This document shows positions 23,001 through 31,136 of a stretch of DNA of 64,000 bases, in pieces. Source of the DNA: Clytia hemisphaerica (taxonomy: Eukaryota; Cnidaria; Hydrozoa; Leptothecata; Clytiidae); contig CACVBU010001145.1 in assembly GCA_902728285.1 (NCBI GenBank), positions 1 to 64,000 of the forward strand, read 5' to 3'. A program made the translations under genes and the position numbers. The notes under the pieces are model-generated. The model was not told the DNA's origin and did not search any database. It saw nothing but the letters and a program-made list of their open reading frames with translations. Each line of letters begins with the position of its first letter. The stretch's first letter is position 1.

Positions 23001-26000
23001 GCAATTTTAGACATTTTCTCAAACTGACTGTCATTTGAATCTTTGGCCTGTTTTAATGCTTCTTGCATTGCAGTTGAACACTTATCTTCACTTTTTGAAA
23101 AATAGGCACACATGTATGTAACTGCCTTGTATGCATTAAACACTGGTTGGATATCGATATTGGCCTCCCATGCTAGGAGGCCTTCTGCAAAATAATTGTT
23201 GACAAAACAAGAATATGGGTCACGTTTTAGAAACAAATGCTGATCTTTGTCTGGTGAGATTGATAAGTAATATTCATACGTTTCATAATTTAACCCTAAA
23301 GAATTCAAAATTGTATCAATAGATCCAATTTCAATATACTCAGGCTTATCAGGATCCAAAATGTTTCTCTTTTTAGGATGCAAATTTGTATCTATAAATT
23401 CTTGAACAGTTTGTATCACATTATTTCTAGCAACTAAAATATCATGTTTTTCAGTTTCAGGTAACCCTTCGGGAAGCGGTTCAGACAAAATAGTACGCTT
23501 GCAAAAAAGTTTTCCAAATTGAAATCGGCATTCATTTTTGCGATATTTACTACACGTTCTTGAATGGGAGTGTATTTGATATTTAGTGACTAAATTCCAT
23601 AACTCAGGACTTTCTTCTCTATCAGGAACATTAGCAGAAATAACACTATCTATGTGTTCAATATACTTTTCTTTTCCGTCTTCAAGTTTTGGGACATCTT
23701 TTGCCCAAAGCAAACAATGATCATGTGGACTACCCCTGAAAGTAAATTCTACTCTGAGAGCATAGTATGTAATTTTTCCAAGTTGGCCATCCATTATTAT
23801 CTCTTTGAAAAACAACTCTTTTCTATATTGATATTGACGCACAAGCACAATAGGATTGCTATTAAGTAGGGCACATCTAGATTGGTAATCAAGAAGTTCA
23901 TGATCAGTATCAGCATCCCCGCTTAATTGTCTGATAATGGTAACAAATTCCTCCCACCGTAAATCTGCACAAGAGAGAGTCATAAAGTATGTTGGGACAC
24001 CAAGTTGTTTAACCATTGCAAGAACATCAGATAACATATGTTGCCAGTATGCAGGGGTTCCTTTTATAGTACTCATAAACTTGTATGCATTATCAGATGC
24101 TACGCAATTTTGAATTGTATCATTAAAATTATTTGCTAATAGTCCCGCGGTCAAGTTGGAATTTGAAATTCTCATTGCGATATTGATTTTACTTCTAAGA
24201 TTAAGCTGTAGTAATGTTTTGTGAGCAAAAAAAATGTAATCTGAATCCGAAGCAAACTTTTGAGTGTAATTTAAAAGACGCTGATTAAAGTACTTTGTTG
24301 GCGACAATTTTATATCTCGCTCTACGTTATATCCAAATTTCCCAGTAGGAAAAAGATGAGGATGGGCTAACTCTTCACAAAATTCATCTTGAGTTAATGA
24401 ATTGGGGGTTTGACCTTCACCCGGAGCTAAAATTGCATTTTCATCATCTAAAATAATGTTTGGCACTTCTGATACAATGACTGTTTCACATGTTGGTGTC
24501 CGATACGCACTGAGTGGATCATCAGAATCAAATTCATTCTCTAATTGCTCTTCAAAAGGCTTGATTAAGGTAACTGTTGTATCATCAACAAATCTTATAT
24601 CATTGGAAGAAGCGTTTGATATGGAATCATTATTTGATAAAACCCTTTCAACATATTCATCATTATTCATTTGGTCAATTATTGACATATCAATATTTAT
24701 ATCATGATACAAAGGATTATTATTCACTAAAAAGTCCAAAGTTTCAAAAACTTTTTGTCGTCTTACTTGCTGCGAAATAACAGGGTTTTTGTAGCATATT
24801 TTTCTTTTTAATTCAACATTTATTACACCACTACTATCACTTCCTCTAGGAAGTACTTTACATACACCTGGTGTTTCAATAGGAACATTGCATATTGCAC
24901 CTTGCAATTTGGGGAATTCACCTTTACGCATGATCATGACTTTAGAAAATAAAATTCTTTGAGCTACTAAAATTCTTTCCAGTTTTCGTATATCATTTAG
25001 ATTATCTGGGAGATCAAAAATTTGAAGCTTGTTAGTAACAGACTGGCATGGGATTTCTCCCTTCATTAATTTTCTATGACAGGTTGTGCATACGTAGAAA
25101 TTACCATCAAACGAGGTTACAGGATTAAAATTTTCTATTTCTTCAAAGTTGATCAATGAGAACTTTTGTTCATCAAAACCAAACACAGATTTTTTAAACA
25201 TACAGCGGTTACACATTACACAGATGTAGGAAGGGCCCTCTTGTTTTTTCTGTTTAAAGTTTTCAACTCTTTTCCCTGGTTTGTTTTTTTTGTCTTTGTA
25301 AGCCTTGCGTCTCTTTTCTTTTTCCTGTTCATGTTTTTCTGACCCTTTATTTTGTTGATATGATAAACGTTTCTTTTCTGTTCTTTCTTTATGTTTTTCA
25401 GACCCTTTCATTTGTTGCCATGAAAGACGTTTTTTTTCTTTTTCTTGTTCATGTTTTTCAGAACCTTTATTTTGTTTGCGGAATTGTCTCTTAACTTTAT
25501 TTTTCTTTTCATGCTTTTCAGTACCTTTTATTTGTTCATATGATCTTTTGTGTGAAGCATTTTTTTGACGGCGTGATACTTCCCTCAAAATAACATTTTT
25601 AGTATTTTCTACTTCTTGAAAGGCAGTTTTCAGATATATAATGTTAAATAAATTTGCGTTGTATTCAGATCTTATGTGCTGCTTGATTTCATTTACATGG
25701 TGAAATTCCAAAAGTACTGACTTGCCAACATCTCCAGGAACTTGACGTCCTGTTGAGTCTCTACTGTGTGAATCAAAAAGAAAATATTTTTTGTTGTAGT
25801 GCATCACACCTAAACAATTACCAGAAATTACTAAAACTGCACCAGAGTGCTGCATAAGGATTTCTTCACTGATAAAATTTACTGAAATATTATCTCCGGT
25901 CACAAAGTAACCTTCAAAAATATTGAAATCTAGTGTACAAGTACTATTTCCTATTTCAATTGTTTTTGAAAACTCTTCAATATAAGGGGACTGCCCAGTG

Positions 26001-26563
26001 ATGCCAAGTTTTTTGAAATTCAGATCACCTTGATGTAAAACGTAATCCAAATCATGAGTCTTCCACAATGATAATTTTCTAAGTTGCGCATAACAAATAG
26101 CAAAAAAACAATTTGACGAACATTGTATGCCTGCAGTCTCACCAAACCTTTCCAAATTTCCCTGATGAAAAGACCCTTGCACACTTTTAATTTCTACAGT
26201 GTTTGGACCTGGATTGAGTTCTATATCTCCTGATAATAAAAGTGTGTAATTAACTTTAAGAAAAGTAAGATTTGGATCTCCTAAATTATGCGTCACATTG
26301 GGATATCTAACAAATATACCATTTTTTGAAAGATGCAAAAAATCCAGTGGTGTTTCATAAAACGTTATCTCGTATGATTTTGGAATTGCAAAAAAAAGGA
26401 TTGTTAAAAGTGCTACAAAGCGAACTGGTCTCAATAGTTTAGAAAAAGCATCATTGGAAAGTTCTGAACCAATAACAATAGATTTAGAAATACCTTTAAC
26501 ATTTCTCTGAGCTGTAAAAGCAAAACATCCTATACGTGAACGATATGACTCAATGGATATCAT
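20021..26563 (-). CDS. Helentron/Helitron2 RepHel-endonuclease polyprotein, intact, with 2A-like motif and cysteine protease
   Basis: Single 2180-codon frame, ATG at 26563, TAG at 20021-20023. N terminus: hydrophobic segment (about 47-60), then a 2A-like motif GDIELNPGP (112-120) where ribosomes skip a peptide bond before the last Pro. Next a cysteine protease resembling the herpesvirus tegument deubiquitinase fold: AGIQCSSN with C148, and FLFDSH with D264 and H266. Then four ~20-residue basic repeats of the KGSEKHEQEKEKKR type (345-420), paired CxxC motifs, and the Helitron-like N domain with FRGSPHDH (HUH-like, near 945) and YMCAYFSK (catalytic Tyr pair, near 1146). Pif1-type helicase: Walker A GGAGVGKS (near 1511), DEIS (near 1597), VHKVQG (near 1884). 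C-terminal EEP endonuclease: LNVRSL, GDFNMDG, SDHDG. A fused EEP domain is the mark of the Helentron branch. The protein would nick and replicate the element by rolling circle. No stop or frameshift, so it may be autonomous and recent. Confidence 0.92.
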   Translation of the reverse strand: MISIESYRSRIGCFAFTAQRNVKGISKSIVIGSELSNDAFSKLLRPVRFVALLTILFFAIPKSYEITFYETPLDFLHLSKNGIFVRYPNVTHNLGDPNLTFLKVNYTLLLSGDIELNPGPNTVEIKSVQGSFHQGNLERFGETAGIQCSSNCFFAICYAQLRKLSLWKTHDLDYVLHQGDLNFKKLGITGQSPYIEEFSKTIEIGNSTCTLDFNIFEGYFVTGDNISVNFISEEILMQHSGAVLVISGNCLGVMHYNKKYFLFDSHSRDSTGRQVPGDVGKSVLLEFHHVNEIKQHIRSEYNANLFNIIYLKTAFQEVENTKNVILREVSRRQKNASHKRSYEQIKGTEKHEKKNKVKRQFRKQNKGSEKHEQEKEKKRLSWQQMKGSEKHKERTEKKRLSYQQNKGSEKHEQEKEKRRKAYKDKKNKPGKRVENFKQKKQEGPSYICVMCNRCMFKKSVFGFDEQKFSLINFEEIENFNPVTSFDGNFYVCTTCHRKLMKGEIPCQSVTNKLQIFDLPDNLNDIRKLERILVAQRILFSKVMIMRKGEFPKLQGAICNVPIETPGVCKVLPRGSDSSGVINVELKRKICYKNPVISQQVRRQKVFETLDFLVNNNPLYHDINIDMSIIDQMNNDEYVERVLSNNDSISNASSNDIRFVDDTTVTLIKPFEEQLENEFDSDDPLSAYRTPTCETVIVSEVPNIILDDENAILAPGEGQTPNSLTQDEFCEELAHPHLFPTGKFGYNVERDIKLSPTKYFNQRLLNYTQKFASDSDYIFFAHKTLLQLNLRSKINIAMRISNSNLTAGLLANNFNDTIQNCVASDNAYKFMSTIKGTPAYWQHMLSDVLAMVKQLGVPTYFMTLSCADLRWEEFVTIIRQLSGDADTDHELLDYQSRCALLNSNPIVLVRQYQYRKELFFKEIIMDGQLGKITYYALRVEFTFRGSPHDHCLLWAKDVPKLEDGKEKYIEHIDSVISANVPDREESPELWNLVTKYQIHSHSRTCSKYRKNECRFQFGKLFCKRTILSEPLPEGLPETEKHDILVARNNVIQTVQEFIDTNLHPKKRNILDPDKPEYIEIGSIDTILNSLGLNYETYEYYLSISPDKDQHLFLKRDPYSCFVNNYFAEGLLAWEANIDIQPVFNAYKAVTYMCAYFSKSEDKCSTAMQEALKQAKDSNDSQFEKMSKIAKVYNSNRECSIQEAVYLTMPELWLRKCFPAISFVNTNLPDQRYRIFKSKEEIEELPEDSDDLFKRNMLNRYIDRPNTGQFNTMCYATFCANYTLDTKKNTNDENDWQPTVLDDSTSAVNHQEPQTLPKSAKLLNSKEKLKLRKVPKVLRYYTPNKNKHPEKFSHHILMLFYPFRSEENDLKLDGSYVLKLNLDEVNAVVNENKQIFEPDGHLVDLVLQNYRNDLMHNQDAFAQQENDEVQDLMSNSSDSENDDESHDIEQNFAPFTQTVHSLQTDDQINTHIRSLNSKQRDIFDIVLNWGKMYVQNSKSNNPVLLEPLRIFLTGGAGVGKSHLIKCIYNCLSKVLAYKSDELEKPRIIKLAPTGIAAINISGTTVHTGLSIPVGKFRNMADKQRTAIRNKLHHVKLIIIDEISMISSQQLLNIHTRLCEIFGVNDNTPFAGKSIIVCGDLFQLPPIFQSPVFSTEGPIIGAFKLWHLFKLAELDEIMRQKDDSDFIDLLNNVRVGELNSNDESMIKSRLITREHPDYPIESLHLFAENASVHLHNIQRLDTLPSETINVEAMDVYPRDFTESQITKVKNLPLNDTGGLSVLFDLKICARVMLISNIDIEDRLINGQLGTVTEVKFRNNKVELIYVKLDDKTAGIKAQSKDQYAKATETVPIEKSEVNFPFDKKNPYTSPIISRTQFPLKLAYACTVHKVQGLTLDSVVVSFDLARQRKFNAGQMYVAMSRVKNLNGLYFTGQYRRSAFVCSDKVSEEYTRLRQNKVERVADIMRCSSNLNVCLLNVRSLKRHAVDIQKDRFLYENDLLCLTETQMSYEHSEEDKQSIHEKLPYYILSHNIDQHKFNSVTVCHSPSFIDIDEYDHSSCFSLVKFRKAEFTEKGFCVLVLYKSSRIQRDVFCYNLAQFIERYTIDIILGDFNMDGFEMEHDQLLADILQDYDLVPNFPTHIDGKMLDQIWTHKELVHEYGIEVIRKCVNLSDHDGIKLSLTLLA
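26204..26242 (-). other. 2A-like ribosome-skipping sequence in the Helentron ORF
   Basis: Encodes LLLSGDIELNPGP. The D-[VI]-E-x-N-P-G-P consensus is fully matched. Predicted products: a ~119-residue leader with a hydrophobic segment, and a ~2061-residue enzyme beginning with Pro. In animal retroelements such motifs are known near N termini. Confidence 0.85.
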
Positions 26564-26631
26564 TTTTACACTTTAAAAATTAGCACTACAAAATTATTAT
26601 GAACTTATATACAGCAATTAGATATTTGTAA

Positions 26632-26770
26632 GAGCTGACAGCGCAGCTTTGGTTTGTAAGAGCTGACAGCGCAGCTTTGAGTTGACTTGTAAGAGCTGAC
26701 AGCGCAGCTTTGGTTTGTAATCGAGCTGACAATGCAGCTTTGGTTTGTAAGAGCTGACAATGCAGCTTGT
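26632..26770 (-). repeat. Minisatellite upstream of the Helentron ORF
   Basis: GAGCTGACAGCGCAGCTTTG-type units begin at 26632, 26660, 26693, 26723 and 26751 (spacing 28-33). The inner AGCTGACAGCGCAGCT is partly palindromic. Subterminal minisatellites are common in Helentrons. Confidence 0.85.
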
Positions 26771-26813
26771 ACGGTCGCAGGCACAGGATGACAACCTGCC
26801 CTGGCCACGGGGT

Positions 26814-26905
26814 GCCTCAATCAGATTCAGTGGCCCGTAGTGCATAAATCTGAAGGGCGAAAAAAAAGCTGCCTCAATCAGATTCAGATAAATCTGAAGG
26901 GCAAA
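26814..26905. repeat. Direct repeat in Helentron 5' region
   Basis: GCCTCAATCAGATTCAG occurs at 26814-26830 and 26871-26887, each followed by AAATCTGAAGGGC. Unit about 57 bp. Probably part of the Helentron leader. Confidence 0.7.
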
Positions 26906-27195
26906 AATAAAAAAAAACAACTTCTAAAACAGAACCAGTCCAATAATTAAACTGGATGGATCTGAGAAGCAAAATATAGCTAAAACACAGAAAATAACCT
27001 CACAGCTATGAATGCTATTTTCCTACAGACAAAAAGATACAAAGTACTTACAGTACAACTTGGACTTCTCTTCGGGCTTCTTCAGACAGTTAGAAACCAG
27101 TTAAAACTGCTTTTACCTTTGCTTTCTATCGCTTTTAAGGCGCCGTTCTTACAATATTATTTTCACATAATGGCGCCCCATATTAAAAAATCACT

Positions 27196-27272
27196 AAATA
27201 TTTAAGAGAGTTAGTCCACCGATACTTTACAATTACAAAATATTTAAGAGAGTTAGTCCACCGATACTTTAC
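27196..27272. repeat. Tandem 42-bp direct repeat
   Basis: A 35-base block starting AAATATTTAAGAGAGTTAG is present at 27196-27230 and 27238-27272. It may mark the 5' end of the Helentron or an unrelated duplication. Confidence 0.75.
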
Positions 27273-28409
27273 TTTCGATTTCGCAAAAAAATTTTCCGAC
27301 CCGCGACCCACGAACGCTGATCGTAATACTTTCGCTAAGCGAAATTAATTGCCCCCGCAGGAGCGTAGCGACGAGGAGGCTCTCATAGTTTCACGCATAG
27401 ATATTGGACTGGAATCTCAAAATTTTGCGAATTGTTTTGTTGTTGTTGTTGTTGTTGTCGCGTAAGCATTTCCGTAGTTAGTCTCTTCCGTAAATGTTCG
27501 GTTTTTTTCCGGGACGGTAGTATATATTTTCATATTACGTTATATGGTATTATCATTATTACATATTACAATTTTAGCTTTGATTTAGCTTTGAAAAGCT
27601 GAAGCGAGTGTTATAAATGCAAATCAAAACAGTGTATGATATAACACGAATTACAATATTACTTATGCAAATCAAAACAAACAAAATGGCAGACTGGTTA
27701 TGATGATGATGAGCTGATTCATTGACTAGAAAAAGTGTTTTGTATGTCAAATTTTGTTTCTTGTCTTTGAAACTGAATACTAACTACTGTAATTTAGTGA
27801 GACGTTCACTTCAGCAATGATTTCAATTCTTTTTCCAGAATCTTTAAAGAAATTTGCTTAAGTTTTCAAATGTACATTTGATATTTTTGTTCAAACTCTA
27901 ATTTATTTTTGTCTATCATTTTATTGATAACTACCTTTATTGTTTATAGGGCTTCTTGAGCTTTAAATACCATCATATGGTCGTAACTCGAGAAAGTCCT
28001 TCTTAACTTAGTAAAACAACCGCCAAAATACAAAAAAGATGAATGTACATATATGTAAAGTTGAATCCAAACGTGGTTGACTTTTTCTGTTGGTCTTCAA
28101 AATAATTTACCTCACTTAGAGTGTTTTTACGTCTTTTCAGTGCGGTAAATCTTTTTGAAAAACCTGAAAAAAGTTTGCTTACTCGTTAAACTTTACATGC
28201 GCACGTTAAAGTTTTTCATGCAGTTGTGATAGCCTAAATAACTTACGCTCCAGTGGTTTGGTGAAATAGCTCCAAATTCTGGCTTTCTAACTTAGGAGAG
28301 ACCTTCCCGAAGGCATTTAACGGTGGTTAGACTAGGTACACAGACAGTCATACAGAAACACCATAAAGGGAAAGTATATCGCTAGCTATAAACTCAAAAA
28401 GTCTAGCTT
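27273..28409. other. No gene seen
   Basis: A (GTT)n microsatellite lies at 27434-27459. AT-rich otherwise, with no defensible exon. Confidence 0.45.
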
Positions 28410-28637
28410 CCTGAAGGCACGTCTCTTCATTGTATGCGCTGCGATCAGCTTGGAGAAAAGATTGCATCATGAAAAAGGACTATGCACTTGAAAAGAAATT
28501 TAGGCGCATTTAACTTTTCTCGACTGTACGTCTGAATAAACCACAATGGCATTCCTTTACTTTTCTTTTGACAAAAAACATAGAAGATTTTGCCTGAGAA
28601 GTGCAATCACAGCGTACGCTAGTGGAGCCCGGGCCTT
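28410..28637. mobile_element. Degenerate copy of the GGCCGGTTTCCAC MITE family
   Basis: The order of words matches the intact copy at 55347-55590: a GCGCTGCGATC block, ATTAACTTTT-type middle, CCACAATGGCATTCCTT, TCTTTTGACAA, GCAATCACAGCGTACGC and AGTGGAGCCCGGGCCTTAA at the end. The left end is eroded. Confidence 0.55.
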
Positions 28638-30060
28638 AACTAGGATAAGTGAGTTTCTATTTCACCCAACTTAAGATGGCGCAGAACTTTTTGATAAATT
28701 TTATACGCAGTATCCTCTTGACTATTGTTTATTAGGCAAAGTAGCAATAGAGAATTGTTGAAATATAGCAGCCAATGAAAAAAACAAGCTATTTCTGACT
28801 GGTTACCTTGTTGATTTATTCACCACTATATATTTTGCCTACAATCTAAGATGTCTGCGACATTACCAGAAAAGGTCTATTTAGTGAATAATCTCATGGT
28901 TGATTGAAATTCGATTGACGTTTTTGCTTACGTTAATTTGTAATTTCCCGCGAACTTGTAATTTCCCTCCTAGCTTTTGTAATTTCCCTCTTAGATTTTG
29001 TAATTTCCCGCAAAAGTGAAATTTTCATCGTTTGGAAATTCTTCACCTTTTTCGACTTTCTTACTAACTTCAAAGGCTTAAGTAAATGGAATACTATCCA
29101 ATTAAAACTCGATTCGCGTTTCTATGACTTTTTTGAGACCTCTTTTTTAAATTTCAGATTGATTTCCAGTGTTAAATTGACGTCTTTCAGAATTGTTAGA
29201 ATTTCAATCCAAACCATGAGATTAACCAGGAATCCCATGCTTATTTTCGTGAAATTCTGGATAAATTACCCTCGGTCAAATTTCGAAATGTTTTAAATTT
29301 CCCTCGTTGCACTCGGGAAATTTCAAAAAATTTCAAAATTGACCTCGGGAAATTTATCCCGAATTTCCCTTATAACCATGAGATTACTAGTACTAATAAT
29401 CATGACATATATCGTTATAAGAAAGAAACCAGGAGAAAAAACAAACAAACAGGAGATGTGAAAATCAGTAAGATAATGATACCATAACTTTTTAAATATA
29501 TTTTTGAGAGGCTTTTCCAGCTTTTCCTTAAATTTTATTAAGTTATCAAGCTGCATGAATTCTTCAAGTATGTATTTTTTTATAATGGAATATAATTTTT
29601 TTTTTCAAGCAAACGCCTCAATCAATCAATAAAATAATCAGGAAGATTATTTTTTAATGTTTAATATTTAAAGCATTAAAGCTTTATAAGTGCATGACAT
29701 GATCTTTATGTGGGGGCATTTAGTGAAAGCTATGACTAGTAATAGACAGACTTTATGTTATGATTCTCTATCACTGACTCTTTTTACAAAGCATTGATGA
29801 CTTTTTGTAAGTTGTGTTTTCAACGACGGGAATAAAAATATCGACTATGACGCTCATCCAAGATCTTGGATGGTCGTCATGGTTACTTTTGTCTTCGCTG
29901 ATTGCGCGATGAATAGAATCTCGATTCGTCGGCACAGCGTAAATATATGATTTTGAGCTGTGCTTTTCACGGTAGGCCTTCTGTAGTTGTAAATTTTCCG
30001 TATGGTCTAAACTTTGAACAACAGTCTCATTCCTATTTTATTACCTTCTTTTTTCAGCAT
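28638..30060. other. Intergenic, with TTGTAATTTCCC repeats
   Basis: Four degenerate TTGTAATTTCCC units lie at 28938-29015, and GGGAAATT words recur near 29290-29365. AATCTCATGGTT (near 28889) and AACCATGAGATT (29213 and 29376) are inverted, so a MITE may span this area. No exon seen. Confidence 0.45.
29849..29880. promoter_or_regulatory. Long palindrome with TGACG half-sites
   Basis: CATCCAAGATCTTGGATG is a perfect 18-bp palindrome (29855-29872); two unmatched bases on each side are followed by ATGACG on the left and CGTCAT on the right, extending the symmetry to ~32 bp. TGACG is the half-site of CRE/ATF-type bZIP factors. It is about 1.26 kb upstream of the bZIP gene start codon. Regulatory role is inference. 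Confidence 0.35.
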
Positions 30061-30332
30061 CAACAATACATGAAGAAATCATTATGAATTCATTTGTCTA
30101 TTTGCGACCAACAATGCAGGATAAGCGCAACATTATCATCAACAAATCAGTGTTTTTTTTCATCATATTAATAATGGAGCTAATGCTACATCAAGCGTTT
30201 TTATTACAGTTCCTTGCAATGTCAATGAATCGTGGAAGAGCTTGGTCAAAAATGTCGCCGCCCTCTCGAAATATAGCAAATGAGTATATATTGAGTATTA
30301 CTGTGCTGCCACGATCCTGAAAATGCAACAAT

Positions 30333-31053
30333 ATGGCGGAAATCAACGAAAATTCTAACAAGGAAATTCAACAAAATTATGGATATTGCACACCCAATAA
30401 CTGTTTAACAAACACCATCATAGCAGATAACGACACCTTACAATGTAGGAGATGTGATAGACTTGTCCATTATGCTTGCAATATAAAAGCCGGCGCTTTG
30501 AATGTGGAAATTGTGTTACAATAACGCCACTCTTACTTGAGAGAATTAAAACAAGCAGACAAAAAGCTCGCAGTAACATTACAACGAAGGAAGCAGATAA
30601 AGATGAACTGAAACAACAAATGGGTTTCGATGTGACGATAATCAAGGTAGAACGCATAGGAGCTCGTAAAGATGAAATGTATATAGCAGACAAAAAGCTC
30701 GCAGTAACATTACAACGAAGGAAGCAGATAAAGATGAACTGAAACAACAAATGGGTTTCGATGTGACGATAATCAAGGTAGAACGCATAGGAGCTCGTAA
30801 AGATGAAATGTATATAGCAGACAAAAAGCTCGCAGTAACATTACAACGAAGGAAGCAGATAAAGATGAACTGAAACAACAATGGGTTTCATGACTGTAAG
30901 AAGAGTGGGTTAGAGGCCCAGGTGCCTAACTGTAAAACTCTATAACAGAATTGACAAACGAATGGAATGATAAGATCTATAAATTGTAAAGATGTAACAT
31001 TGTTTCATAGAGGTCAATAGACCTGAAAAATACACTTCTATAAATAAATAAAT
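30333..31053 (+). pseudogene. Decayed LINE ORF1-type fragment with broken PHD finger and 131-bp tandem repeats
   Basis: ATG at 30333 (context AATATGGCGG) opens a 63-codon frame with C-x4-C, then CRRC and HYAC, the first part of a C4HC3 PHD-like finger. The last cysteine pair, FECGNC, lies just downstream in another frame, so a frameshift splits the finger. From 30555 a 131-bp unit is repeated about 2.6 times (starts 30555, 30686, 30817); as 131 is not a multiple of three, the frame changes with each unit. The unit encodes GFDVTIIKVERIGARKD in one frame, like the RNA-binding part of LINE ORF1 proteins. The end has GGCCCAGGTGCCTAA, GGTCAATAGACCTG and a (TAAA)n tail at 31039-31053, typical of CR1/L2-like 3' ends. 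The ORF2 is missing, so it is an internally deleted element. It lies directly upstream of the bZIP gene. Confidence 0.6.
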
Positions 31054-31136
31054 AAATTGAAGAAAACGAGGAATAAAGTGACATCGAGAGAAATTAAAAG
31101 CAGCGTATCATCTTCCAACGTAAACTTCCATTCAAA

